Assembly: GCA_030591445.1 (NCBI GenBank)
Contig: JAUVBB010000005.1
Span: forward strand, 1 to 49,315
Source of the DNA: Deltaproteobacteria bacterium
GTDB taxonomy: Bacteria > Myxococcota > B64-G9
Direction of reading: 5' to 3'
Length of the DNA stretch: 49,315 nucleotides
The position numbers and the translations under genes were made by a program. The first letter of the stretch is position 1. Every line of letters starts with the position of its first letter. Under the pieces are notes generated by a model. That model was not told the DNA's origin, searched no databases, and worked only from the letters and a program-made list of their open reading frames with translations. This document shows positions 26,638-35,573 of the stretch, in pieces.

Positions 26638-28041
26638 TCACAACAATTTGATCAGCTGGCTCTTAACCTCTTTTCGAGTGGGCTCATCGGGGCTACAACG
26701 TAGCGCCCGTTCCCACATCTCCAAGGCCTTGTTCTTGAATCCTTTCTTTTGATACAGGATGGCAAGGTTACGCAAAGGTGCGAACAAATCCGGCTTTAAC
26801 TCAACAGTTGATTCATATTCTTGAATGGCTTCGTACAACTTCCCTTGCGCTAAATACACGCTGGCGCGAGCGTAATGAACGTTGGCGCTGAAAGGGTCAA
26901 GCTGACAAGCCTGTTCCAGGAACTTCTCCGCATCCTGATATTTCTTCTTGTTATAGCTGGCCACACCCTGGCGGTAGGCTTGATTGGCGGCATCTGGATC
27001 GACCTCGGCATCTACCTTGCTGCTGCTTTGATTGAGCAAGTCATGAATGCGCCGCATCAAGGGCACCACGCGAAAAGGTTTTTCAAAAAAGTCATCGGCC
27101 CCGTAGGTACTCTTGACATCTTCGGCGTATCGCCAGCCACGATAAATGGCGGAAATAATGATGACCGGGATATGCCCAAATCGCTTGCTGGACTTGATTT
27201 TCTTGCATATTTCAAAGCCATGAATTTCGGGCAACATGGCATCGAGCAAAACCAGGGAAGGTCCGAGAGCCTTGACCTTTTGCAGCGCCTCCAGGCCACG
27301 CGTCGCAGAGTCTACGGCAAAACCTTCCGCCTTGAGCGCTTTTTCCAGCATGCGCACTATGTCTTCCTCGTCATCGACAACCAGGATCAGATCTTGGCTT
27401 TTCTCCTCCAGGCTGGCCGGTTTGCTGATTGCGGCCACCTCGTCACCGAGATCCACCTCAATGGATATCAGATCTTCATCCGGATCGATCTGCACATCCG
27501 GTTCCGGCAGTTGATTGGATAAGACGGCCAGATAGCCATCGGGATCTGCCTTATCTTCGTGAACCGAGGAGCGCTCCCCCCGGTAGAAATCGAGGGAGGC
27601 ATCACGCTTGCGCAAAGCATAGGCTTCGCGAATGACGTTTTTCACGCGTGCTTCCAGAACCACCTGCGGATCTACTTTCTTTCCCGTGATAAAATGAATC
27701 TCATCGATGATGCTTTGATCGTCCGGGTTGGACATGGCCAGCAGCACCCGATCTTCGTCCACCCGCAAAGGCATGATGTTGTTCTTGCTGGCCACTTCTT
27801 CGGGGATGAGATCCAGAAAGCGCAAGGCGATAATACTGCCGGCCAGATCCACTGCCGGCACACCCTGTTGCTCGGCCAAGGCCAATAACAAATCCTCTTC
27901 CCCGGCCAGACCCAGATCTAGCAACTGCGAGGCCAGGCGGCCCCCATCGCGGTGCTGATGCTCCAAGGCCTGGCCCAATCCGTCTTGGTTGATTTTCTTC
28001 TTCTCGACCAGGATTTTGCCGATCGGATCTTTTTTCCCCAT
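26638..28041 (-). CDS. MshEN/GspE_N domain + response-regulator receiver + TPR protein
   Basis: N-terminal 'IGKILVEKKKINQDGLGQALEHQHRDGGRLASQLLDLGLAGEEDLLLALAEQQGVPAVDL'; receiver 'LILVVDDEEDIVRMLEKAL...LVLLDAMLPEIHGFEICKKIK'; TPR C-terminus. Confidence 0.88.
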   Translation of the reverse strand: MGKKDPIGKILVEKKKINQDGLGQALEHQHRDGGRLASQLLDLGLAGEEDLLLALAEQQGVPAVDLAGSIIALRFLDLIPEEVASKNNIMPLRVDEDRVLLAMSNPDDQSIIDEIHFITGKKVDPQVVLEARVKNVIREAYALRKRDASLDFYRGERSSVHEDKADPDGYLAVLSNQLPEPDVQIDPDEDLISIEVDLGDEVAAISKPASLEEKSQDLILVVDDEEDIVRMLEKALKAEGFAVDSATRGLEALQKVKALGPSLVLLDAMLPEIHGFEICKKIKSSKRFGHIPVIIISAIYRGWRYAEDVKSTYGADDFFEKPFRVVPLMRRIHDLLNQSSSKVDAEVDPDAANQAYRQGVASYNKKKYQDAEKFLEQACQLDPFSANVHYARASVYLAQGKLYEAIQEYESTVELKPDLFAPLRNLAILYQKKGFKNKALEMWERALRCSPDEPTRKEVKSQLIKLL

Positions 28042-28112
28042 TCAGGCCTCCGGCATCAGCCAGCTCGTCTTCGTGCCAAATTCTCCTGTAGGTGCTGAAT
28101 GTATCACTTGTT

Positions 28113-28865
28113 TCACTTACCTGGCAAGGGTTGGGAAGGATTTAAGCGGGTATCAAGCACATGGCTTGCGCGGATGTGTTTCATGGCCGCCAGCAGGCTG
28201 CGTTTGACCTTGGGGTAGCGTTGCTCCATGGCGGTGAGCATGGCCTGCGCCTGGAGACGCCCGGCGCCGTCGGCATCATCGCCTTCGGGGCCAGAACCGG
28301 CCAGGGAGGTAAAGTGCCTCTCCCGGGCAAATTGCTCGACCAGGTCCCGCTCGATATTGACCAGAGGGTGAACGGTTGTGATTTGGTCGACCTGGGTCGG
28401 ACTGCGCACGGGGATAGACTTTAGCTGCCCGGAGAAAAAGATATTCGCCAGCAGGGTCTCTAAGAAATCTTCCAATACCTGGGCCAAGGCCAGTTTGTGA
28501 CAAGCCTGATCACGCCCGTATTGGGCAAGCCTCTGTCGCCACTGCCCGGTCCCGGTAAGAACCTTTATGGTGATCCCAGCTTCGGCCCAATAACGCACAA
28601 TCGCCGAGGCCACGCTGGGATCCTGGTCGGACGCAACCAAAACCGGCAGCAGCTCGAAGGCAAACGAAAACCGGCGCCGATGCAATTCCAACACATGGAG
28701 CAAAGCGAAAGACTTGATCCCGCCGGAGACACCGACCAGAACCCGATCTCCTTCGCTTATCAATGCATATTCCGCGATGGCGTAGCCCGAACGAACCATG
28801 AGCAGATGCTCCAAGTCGCTCAGGGGGCGGGCGCGGCCGGTAAAGACAGGGCGAGAATTTTTCAT
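28113..28865 (-). CDS. TtcA-family (tRNA 2-thiocytidine synthetase-like) protein with degenerate active-site motifs
   Basis: 'VLVGVSGGIKSFALLHVLELHRRR...' aligns to TtcA 'VAVSGGKDSLALLHLL'; 'LEDFLETLLANIFFSGQLKSIPV' aligns to '[23 protein letters not shown]'; 'HIRASHVLD' to 'NVxPSHLLD'. Start at MKNSRPVF. Confidence 0.75.
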   Translation of the reverse strand: MKNSRPVFTGRARPLSDLEHLLMVRSGYAIAEYALISEGDRVLVGVSGGIKSFALLHVLELHRRRFSFAFELLPVLVASDQDPSVASAIVRYWAEAGITIKVLTGTGQWRQRLAQYGRDQACHKLALAQVLEDFLETLLANIFFSGQLKSIPVRSPTQVDQITTVHPLVNIERDLVEQFARERHFTSLAGSGPEGDDADGAGRLQAQAMLTAMEQRYPKVKRSLLAAMKHIRASHVLDTRLNPSQPLPGK

Positions 28866-29071
28866 GTGCTGTTGGTTGCGTCTTGGGTTTTCCGATCCCT
28901 GACAAAATAGCGCACCAGGCAGTAGACGGCCAAGACCGCACACAACCAGCCACCGTTGATGGGAAATCCCAGCATTTTCTCGGTAAAACGGATACCGACG
29001 TAAGGGCTCTGAAAATGGTTCCAGAGAAAAATTCCTGCCGACGCGAGTGTCCAGATGATCACTGAGGGCAT
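28862..29071 (-). CDS. Small membrane protein (two predicted TM helices)
   Basis: MPSVIIWTLASAGIFLWNH...GGWLCAVLAVYCLVRYFVRDRKT; 4-nt overlap with the downstream TtcA-like start. Confidence 0.6.
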   Translation of the reverse strand: MPSVIIWTLASAGIFLWNHFQSPYVGIRFTEKMLGFPINGGWLCAVLAVYCLVRYFVRDRKTQDATNST

Positions 29072-29186
29072 CTTTCCCTCCTCTCCCTCACTTTTTCTCA
29101 CCCTGGGATAGATATGACAAGGGGAAAAGTGGCAAATCGCTCATTACCCTTTGTGAATTCAAGGCCATTGCGATAGCATAAGGGGG

Positions 29187-31034
29187 ATGGCAAAGAGAGT
29201 ATTTTCGGCCGCCCTGCTGATGGGCACCATGGCAGGGTGTTGCATTGGGTGCCTGCCGAAACCTGCGTTACCAACCACAGTGTTGAGCGAACAGGTAGCT
29301 GCCCCAGCCGAACCTGAAGCACGCCCGCCCCATGCCTTGGCCATCGAACACTATTTAAAATCCCAACTACGCGGACGCCTCGGTCAAAGTCGCGCGGCCA
29401 TCGAAGAACTACGCAAGGCCTTAATCTACGACCACGACTCGCCCTATCTCCATGCCCGGCTGGGAGCTTTTTATGCCCACGAGGGGCTGTGGCGCCTGGC
29501 CAGCAAAGAGGCCCAACTGGCCTTGAAAACCGACCCCACGTACGTCCCGGCAATCTTGATGCAAGGCCGAACCCAAGTGCATTTCGGAAAAATTGCCCAG
29601 GCCATCGCCTCTTACCAGCAGATACTCAAAATCGATCCCCAGAACATCGACGCCTATATCAAGCTGGCCCACCTGTTCCTAAACCAGAACCAGAAAGACC
29701 AGGCCCTGGCCACGCTCACCCGCATGACCCAAACCAACCCTGAATCAGGTGAGGGCTTCCGCCGCCTGGCCGATCTCTACTTTGAGAATGGCGAAGAAAC
29801 GCGAGCCGAAGCGAATTATCGCCGCGCTTTGCTGTTGGCGCCTTACGACACCGATACCACCCGGGTGTTGACCGGCCTGTTCGAGCAACAGGGCCGCTAC
29901 CATGAAGCCATCAAAGTCTTTATCGACGCCTTGGAAAGCAGCCCCCAGAATCCTTACTATCTGTCCTATATGGCCACGCTCTACCTCAAAGCCGGCGACG
30001 AGCAATCGGCCAATGCCTATTTCGATCAACTTCGCGACGAAAGCCCTGACAATGCCCGGCTCATTGCCCATGCCTACTCGCGCTTGAATCGCTACCCGCA
30101 AGCCATCCGGGAATTGACCGAGTTATTGAAAAACAACCCCCATTATCACAACGAACGTTTGCTGTTGGCCATCATGTACGAAGAGCGCAAGGATTGGGAT
30201 CAGGCCATCGCCCATCTTCAGCTCATCCCTCGGCAAGCCAAGATTTACTTCAATGCCCAAGTCAATATCGGCTACTGTCTCCGGCACCAACGCAAGTTTG
30301 ATCTGGCCGAGCAGAGCTTATTGCAAGCGATCGAGCTTAGCCGCAGTGAAGACGACCTGGGCCGGGTATACCGAATACTGGCCGAGGTCTACGCCCAAAA
30401 GAAGCAATTCGAAAAAGGCCTGCAAGTGATGGAACAGGCCCTGGCCAAACATCCCGCCCTGCTGGATCTGGCCGAGGCCAAGGCCAACCTGTTGTATGAA
30501 GCCGGCCAACGGGAAAAAAGCATCGGCCTGCTAGAAGACACTCTGAAAAACAACCCCCGCAACATCTCCCTGCTCTATCTGCTCAGTGCCACCCACGAGC
30601 GCATGGGTCAAATCGACAAGAGCATCGAGGTTATGCGTCGAGTCGTCGAGATTGACCCAAACAACGCTTCGGCCCTGAACTTTATCGGCTACACGCTAGC
30701 CGACCAGGGCCAGAAGCTGGCCGAAGCCGAACGGCTCATCCGCCGGGCCCTGCTGCTCAATCCCGGCAACGGCGCCATCACCGACTCACTGGGCTGGCTG
30801 CTCTACCGCATTGGAAAATACGAGCACGCCCTGGATTACCTGCGCCGCGCCGACCGCATCTCTCCCGGCGAAGCGGTTATCATCATGCACGTAGGCGATG
30901 CCCTGCTAAAACTGGGCCAGCGCAAAGCAGCCATCGATGAATATCGCCGGGCGCTGACTACCCATCCCATCCCGCGCGATCGCGATGAAATCATAAAACG
31001 CCTCGAAAAACTGGGCATCAAGAACCAAAGCTGA
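29187..31034 (+). CDS. TPR-repeat lipoprotein
   Basis: Signal peptide 'MAKRVFSAALLMGTMAGCC' then more than 10 TPR units ('...GYTLADQGQKLAEAERLIRRALLLNPGNGAITDSLGWLLYRIGKYEHALDYLRRA'). Confidence 0.88.
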   Translation: MAKRVFSAALLMGTMAGCCIGCLPKPALPTTVLSEQVAAPAEPEARPPHALAIEHYLKSQLRGRLGQSRAAIEELRKALIYDHDSPYLHARLGAFYAHEGLWRLASKEAQLALKTDPTYVPAILMQGRTQVHFGKIAQAIASYQQILKIDPQNIDAYIKLAHLFLNQNQKDQALATLTRMTQTNPESGEGFRRLADLYFENGEETRAEANYRRALLLAPYDTDTTRVLTGLFEQQGRYHEAIKVFIDALESSPQNPYYLSYMATLYLKAGDEQSANAYFDQLRDESPDNARLIAHAYSRLNRYPQAIRELTELLKNNPHYHNERLLLAIMYEERKDWDQAIAHLQLIPRQAKIYFNAQVNIGYCLRHQRKFDLAEQSLLQAIELSRSEDDLGRVYRILAEVYAQKKQFEKGLQVMEQALAKHPALLDLAEAKANLLYEAGQREKSIGLLEDTLKNNPRNISLLYLLSATHERMGQIDKSIEVMRRVVEIDPNNASALNFIGYTLADQGQKLAEAERLIRRALLLNPGNGAITDSLGWLLYRIGKYEHALDYLRRADRISPGEAVIIMHVGDALLKLGQRKAAIDEYRRALTTHPIPRDRDEIIKRLEKLGIKNQS

Positions 31035-31056
31035 AAACCGCGCTGGCCACTGTCTC

Positions 31057-31085
31057 TTGACATCCGCCGCATATCTGCCTATGTT
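31057..31085 (+). promoter_or_regulatory. Sigma70-type promoter for the FHA gene
   Basis: Perfect TTGACA (31057-31062), 17 bp, TATGTT (31080-31085), 33 nt before ATG 31119. Confidence 0.65.
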
Positions 31086-31086
31086 T

Positions 31087-31106
31087 GTTAGGAAATTTGT
31101 CCTAAC
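31087..31106. promoter_or_regulatory. Operator-like inverted repeat at the predicted +1 of the FHA promoter
   Basis: GTTAGGA-aatttg-TCCTAAC, perfect 7-bp arms, directly after the -10 element. Confidence 0.5.
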
Positions 31107-31118
31107 CAGCGAGAGTGC

Positions 31119-31643
31119 ATGGCCTATATCAAAGAGTATCTTGAGCAGGTTCGTTCCCTGGAAAGAAGCGCCTTCGTCGCTGAAAATCCGGCTGCTTTCC
31201 TGGTTCATCCCAGCGGTCCCGATTCACTCCACCCCCGAGAAGAATATTGTTCCACGCTGGAAATGAAAGTGGATCAGCAGCGGCAGGAAGTGCGCATCGA
31301 ACCGCAACCGCCGGCACTTTCCGATATCGTGATTCCGCTGGAGAAAACCGATGCCAACTCTTTTGCCGGCAAGATCCTGGTGGGCAGAACCGAAACCAAC
31401 GATTTGCTCATCTCCCACCTGACCGTCTCTAAGCACCACGCCTTCTTCAATATTGGCCAGCCCGACACCCTGACCGATGCCGGCTCGACCAATGGCACCA
31501 CCCTCAACGGCCGCCACCTGGGCGCCAAAACCCCCAACCAAATCACCGACGGTGATCGCATCTCTTTTGGCGATGTGCAGTACACCTACTTCACTCCCGG
31601 CGGATTGTACGATCTACTAAGCAGCCTTTCTGCCCTGCACTGA
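31119..31643 (+). CDS. FHA-domain protein
   Basis: 'ILVGRTETNDLLISHLTVSKHHAFFNI...LTDAGSTNGTTLNGRHL...ITDGDRISFGDVQYTYF', a canonical FHA core (GR...SxxH...NG). Confidence 0.92.
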   Translation: MAYIKEYLEQVRSLERSAFVAENPAAFLVHPSGPDSLHPREEYCSTLEMKVDQQRQEVRIEPQPPALSDIVIPLEKTDANSFAGKILVGRTETNDLLISHLTVSKHHAFFNIGQPDTLTDAGSTNGTTLNGRHLGAKTPNQITDGDRISFGDVQYTYFTPGGLYDLLSSLSALH

Positions 31644-31653
31644 GGCCGAGCCC

Positions 31654-32445
31654 ATGCCCCGCCCCGCCCTGCTTTTGCCTGCGTTCGCGCTGGCCATGCT
31701 AGTTGTCAGTGGATGTCCGCGCCGAATACCAACGCTCGATCCCGCGGCCCAAATCACCGACGCCGAAGAGTTGATTAAAGCCGTGGCCCAAAGCGGCCAG
31801 AAATTGACCGCCCTGCGCGCCACCGGTTCAGTCATCATGCGCACCGGCTCCAAACGCCTCAAAGCCCACACCGTAGTATTGGTACGCCGACCCGCCAAGC
31901 TACGCTTCGAGACCGAGAGCTTCTTCGATCAACCCCTCTCCATCCTAATCACCGACGGCATGCGCTTTTCCCTATGGGACATGCAAGAAGGCCGTTTCTT
32001 AAGCGGCCGCGCCACCCCCGACAACATCTCCCGGGTCATTCCCATCCCCATGGACGGCCCCGAAGTAGTCGGCATCATCATGGGCGACCCGCCCCTGATC
32101 GCCTACGCCCAGTCAGCCTTACGCTGGGACCCAGACCAAGGCCAATACCACCTGACCCTGAGCAATTCCCGCCAGACCCAACAAATCTGGATCCACCCGG
32201 AACGCCTGCGCCCAGTAAAAATTGTCTGCGAGCAAGAAGGCAAATTGCTCTATCGCCTCCAATACCAAGAATGGCAAGGCGGCAAGCAAGACCCGCATTT
32301 CCCCACAAAAATCCGCTTCGAAATGCCCGCCCGCGACATCCAACTCCGCCTCCGCCTACGCGAAGTCGAGCGTAATGTGGAACTGAGTAAAGAACTGTTC
32401 GAACTGACCCCACCACCGGGTCTGTCTGTCGAAATAATTGACTAA
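31654..32445 (+). CDS. LolA/DUF4292-like outer-membrane lipoprotein
   Basis: Lipobox 'MLVVSGC'; LolA-like 'ALRATGSVIMRTGSKRLKAHTVVLVRRPAKLRFETESFFDQPLSILITDGMRFSLWDMQEGRFLSG'. Confidence 0.72.
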   Translation: MPRPALLLPAFALAMLVVSGCPRRIPTLDPAAQITDAEELIKAVAQSGQKLTALRATGSVIMRTGSKRLKAHTVVLVRRPAKLRFETESFFDQPLSILITDGMRFSLWDMQEGRFLSGRATPDNISRVIPIPMDGPEVVGIIMGDPPLIAYAQSALRWDPDQGQYHLTLSNSRQTQQIWIHPERLRPVKIVCEQEGKLLYRLQYQEWQGGKQDPHFPTKIRFEMPARDIQLRLRLREVERNVELSKELFELTPPPGLSVEIID

Positions 32446-32517
32446 CACATGAGAACTGCCGTCTCTCTGGGTTCCATGATTGTCCCGCCCGGCGGCCCGC
32501 TAGGAGAGAAATTTCAG

Positions 32518-32556
32518 CTACTAGGCCTGCTAGTGACAGTTTTTCTGGCCTAGTAG
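32518..32556. promoter_or_regulatory. 10-bp perfect inverted repeat upstream of the AAA ATPase gene
   Basis: CTACTAGGCC (32518-32527), 19-nt spacer, GGCCTAGTAG (32547-32556). Confidence 0.6.
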
Positions 32557-32602
32557 GGCAAAAAGACACTATACTGGGCCGGTAGATAACAATTTACTGA
32601 GG

Positions 32603-34051
32603 TTGGAGATGTTTGTCGGCAGAACAAAAGAATTGGATTCTTTGCGGCGGTGGCAAATGGAGGCTCACCCGCGGCGATCTCAGATCAGTGCGGTCTATGG
32701 AAGAAGGCGCATTGGAAAAACCCGACTGGTCGAACAGGCAGCAAAAGGAACCCGTTTCTTTAAATTCGAGGGCCTCGAGGGAGAAGATGAGGCCGCTCAG
32801 CGCGCCCATTTTACTCATACTCTCTTTGGCTACTCGGCTAACCTGGCCCACAAGCTGTTCCGATCCGACAATTGGATCGATCACCTGCAGCTTCTTTCCG
32901 CATTTCTCGGGGACGAGCCGGCAATTGTGTTCTTCGATGAATTCCAATGGATGGCAGCAGAAAAACCCGACTTGGTGAGTAGACTCAAGTATGCCTGGGA
33001 CAACTTCTTCGACAAGCACAACCAAGTACATTTGATCCTTTGCGGATCGATTTCATCGTTCATTGTAAAAAAAGTGATCAATTCGAAAGCGCTTTACGGA
33101 CGGATTGATCACATCCTTCACCTGAAGGCAATGTCGGTTCAAGAACTTGGCAACGCTTTCCTTCGCGACCGCTCCACAACCGACCATCTCGACTATTACC
33201 TTTGCGTAGGCGGCGTGCCGAAATACTTTGAGCTCTATGATCGATCAAAGTCGGTGCGGCTGAATCTTCAATCACTGTGTTTCACCCAGGACGCTTATTT
33301 CAATAACGAGTTGGAGCGTTTATTTGTAAGTCATTTTGGCAAATCTGCCCATTATCGACAGGTGATCGAAAACCTGGCACTTAAGCGATTCGCAAAACGC
33401 GAAGATATTATTGCCCAGACATCGCTGTCTCCTGGCGGACGCGCTTCGGTGGTTTTGGACGAACTTGAACTTGGGGATTTTATTGAGTCGTATGGCCCGG
33501 TCCACAATTCCGATTCCCGCATCCTCAAACGTTACCGCATTGTCGATTACTTCCTTAGATTCTACTATGCGTTCATTCATCCAATTAAGCAGCAGATCGG
33601 ACCAAACACCCTGCCACTTCACCGGGCCCTACCCGACCAAAAATACGCGATCTGGAGGGGACTTGCCTTCGAGCATTACTGCCGGCAGAACGCAGCTACC
33701 ATCGCCCGCATTCTCGGCTTCTCTGCTGTCCGTTACCAGTGTGGCGCATGGTTTCGCCGCGCTGAAATGCGGTCAGGCGCACAGGTCGATCTTATTTTTA
33801 CGCGGGCTGACGGCGTCATTACCCTGTGTGAGGTTAAATATAGCGAATCGCTCGGCACCGACGTTTTTCGGCAAACGCAACGCAAGACACAAGCCCTCCT
33901 GGACAGTCCCCTCAACAAAGGCAAAGACTTCACCATCGAAAAGGTTCTCGTTACCGCACTGCCAGCCCCAAAGGCAGTCATCGAGGAAGGCTACTTCTCC
34001 CGCATCATCACCTTAGACGAACTGCTCGACGATAGGATAACTACATCTTAG
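32603..34051 (+). CDS. MNS-clade/archaeal-type AAA ATPase with DUF234 (PD-(D/E)XK-like) C-terminal domain
   Basis: 'FVGRTKELDSLRRW', Walker A 'GRRRIGKTRL', Walker B 'IVFFDEFQW', C-terminal 'AQVDLIFTRADGVITLCEVKYSE' (D...ExK). Confidence 0.9.
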   Translation: MEMFVGRTKELDSLRRWQMEAHPRRSQISAVYGRRRIGKTRLVEQAAKGTRFFKFEGLEGEDEAAQRAHFTHTLFGYSANLAHKLFRSDNWIDHLQLLSAFLGDEPAIVFFDEFQWMAAEKPDLVSRLKYAWDNFFDKHNQVHLILCGSISSFIVKKVINSKALYGRIDHILHLKAMSVQELGNAFLRDRSTTDHLDYYLCVGGVPKYFELYDRSKSVRLNLQSLCFTQDAYFNNELERLFVSHFGKSAHYRQVIENLALKRFAKREDIIAQTSLSPGGRASVVLDELELGDFIESYGPVHNSDSRILKRYRIVDYFLRFYYAFIHPIKQQIGPNTLPLHRALPDQKYAIWRGLAFEHYCRQNAATIARILGFSAVRYQCGAWFRRAEMRSGAQVDLIFTRADGVITLCEVKYSESLGTDVFRQTQRKTQALLDSPLNKGKDFTIEKVLVTALPAPKAVIEEGYFSRIITLDELLDDRITTS

Positions 34052-34088
34052 TCAACACAAGTTTCGAGGAACGAACAGGGGAAATCCC

Positions 34089-35297
34089 TCAGTAGTCCAC
34101 GCAACCTTGGTTGACGTAGCCACCGGGGGTGGCATTTTCTAATATCTGGAAGTAGGCGTTACACTCGACATCCGTCGAGCAATATTCGCTCTCGCACAGG
34201 TTGTTGCGACACTGGTACAGATAGGGATAATCCGCCCCGCAGGTAAGCTCGCCCATGTTGGCCGGGCAGCAATCCTGGTAGATCGAGCAGCTCTGCTTGA
34301 AACTGCAGAGGCCGTACCAGAGTTCGCCGGTGCAGGGGTCGGTATTGGCGACACAGCCCAGGTTGACCCAGCCGTCGTCGGGGCTCCGGTATTCACCGAG
34401 TTTCTGGCAATGAGAGTCCTGGGTACAGTAGACGTTCTTGCAGATCCCGTCCTCGCAGTTGTAGATCTGCGGGTAATCTACCCCACAGACGAAGGGTTCG
34501 ATGCTGGCGGCGTTTGGGCAACAGTCGGCAGCGCGGGTGCAGGTCTTGTGATAGTCGCACCAGCGATTGAAAGGTGCGCACTCGCTGGTCACACAACCTT
34601 TGTTGACCCACAGGCCGGGATTGTCTTGCTGGACGTCCAGGAAGTTCGCCGAACAGTGGGCATCGGTATCGCAAGTTGCCGCCACGCAAGTACCGTTCTG
34701 GCAAGAGTAGCGGTAGGGATAGTCGCGATTGCAAACCAGCGGGGCAATACCTGCCGGGTCCGGGCAACAGTCGGCGGCACTTGCGCACTTTTGCGCATAC
34801 TGGCACACGGAGAAGTCATACTTGGTCCGTTCGTAGCAAGCGCACAGCGTCTCTTGGCACTCGAGCCCGACAGCCTCGTAACCATCGTCGCAGTCGCAGG
34901 CGGCCACTCCATCCTGGTTGACGCACTGCCCATGAGAGGAGCAGCTTACCCCCAGGCAGGGATCCACTGGATTCTCCACGCAGCTAAGTCCCTCGGCGTG
35001 GTAATCGCTGTCGCATTGACACACCGGGCTGCCGGCCACATCCACGCAGAGCCCATGACCAGAGCATTCGATCCCGTAACAGGGACCTACGGTACCATCC
35101 TCGACGCAGCTCAGGCCCTCAGCGTGATAGCCCGAGTCGCATTCGCATTTGGCACCATCGGGGCCCACAACACAGCTGCCGTGATCTGAGCAAGTGACCC
35201 CCGCGCAGGGATCTTGGCCGGCGTCAGCACCACTGTCGGAATCTCCGCCGCTGCACGCGCATACCGCCAGGCACATCAAGAAATATTTCATCTTCAT
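34089..35297 (-). CDS. Lipoprotein with three EGF-like repeats and three copies of a Cys-rich 'DCCP...DYP' module
   Basis: Signal 'MKMKYFLMCLAVCAC'; EGF-like 'CxGVxCSxHGxCV...CxCDxGYHAEGLSC' x3; tandem 'CxxAADCCP...VCxxDYPxxYxC' x3. Start 35297 has an upstream GGAGG. Confidence 0.88.
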   Translation of the reverse strand: MKMKYFLMCLAVCACSGGDSDSGADAGQDPCAGVTCSDHGSCVVGPDGAKCECDSGYHAEGLSCVEDGTVGPCYGIECSGHGLCVDVAGSPVCQCDSDYHAEGLSCVENPVDPCLGVSCSSHGQCVNQDGVAACDCDDGYEAVGLECQETLCACYERTKYDFSVCQYAQKCASAADCCPDPAGIAPLVCNRDYPYRYSCQNGTCVAATCDTDAHCSANFLDVQQDNPGLWVNKGCVTSECAPFNRWCDYHKTCTRAADCCPNAASIEPFVCGVDYPQIYNCEDGICKNVYCTQDSHCQKLGEYRSPDDGWVNLGCVANTDPCTGELWYGLCSFKQSCSIYQDCCPANMGELTCGADYPYLYQCRNNLCESEYCSTDVECNAYFQILENATPGGYVNQGCVDY

Positions 35298-35426
35298 TTC
35301 AATCCTCCCTATGGCTTTCATGATGTATATGACCCATTGCGAACATTTTTGTAAACCACCCAGTAAAATTTTCTGGAGTTCTTCCGAATCAATATCGGCT
35401 TAACTAACCTGAAAAATTTTGGAGCT

Positions 35427-35447
35427 TAGGGGGGCCGCCTCCCCCTA
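35427..35447. other. Hairpin in a gene-free interval
   Basis: TAGGGGG-gccgcct-CCCCCTA (7-bp stem, 7-nt loop). Confidence 0.45.
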
Positions 35448-35493
35448 CTTCAACATCCGCAGATAATCATCTCTACTCGGATTTAGTTCGCTT

Positions 35494-35528
35494 GCATCCC
35501 GATCGGGCAACCCGGTCGGGATGCTTTT
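35494..35528 (+). terminator. Strong intrinsic terminator on the + strand
   Basis: GCATCCCGATCGGG-caa-CCCGGTCGGGATGC (about 14 bp including one G-U), followed by TTTTGTT. Confidence 0.75.
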
Positions 35529-35573
35529 GTTAAACATCCCTGGGCTCGCCCTGGCTTCTCCGGGTCCAATACC

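Noticed and set aside
29151-29179. TTGTGA-N17-TAGCAT promoter-like sequence before the TPR lipoprotein
   Set aside because: Predicted +1 would fall at the start codon and exclude the RBS; probably coincidental.
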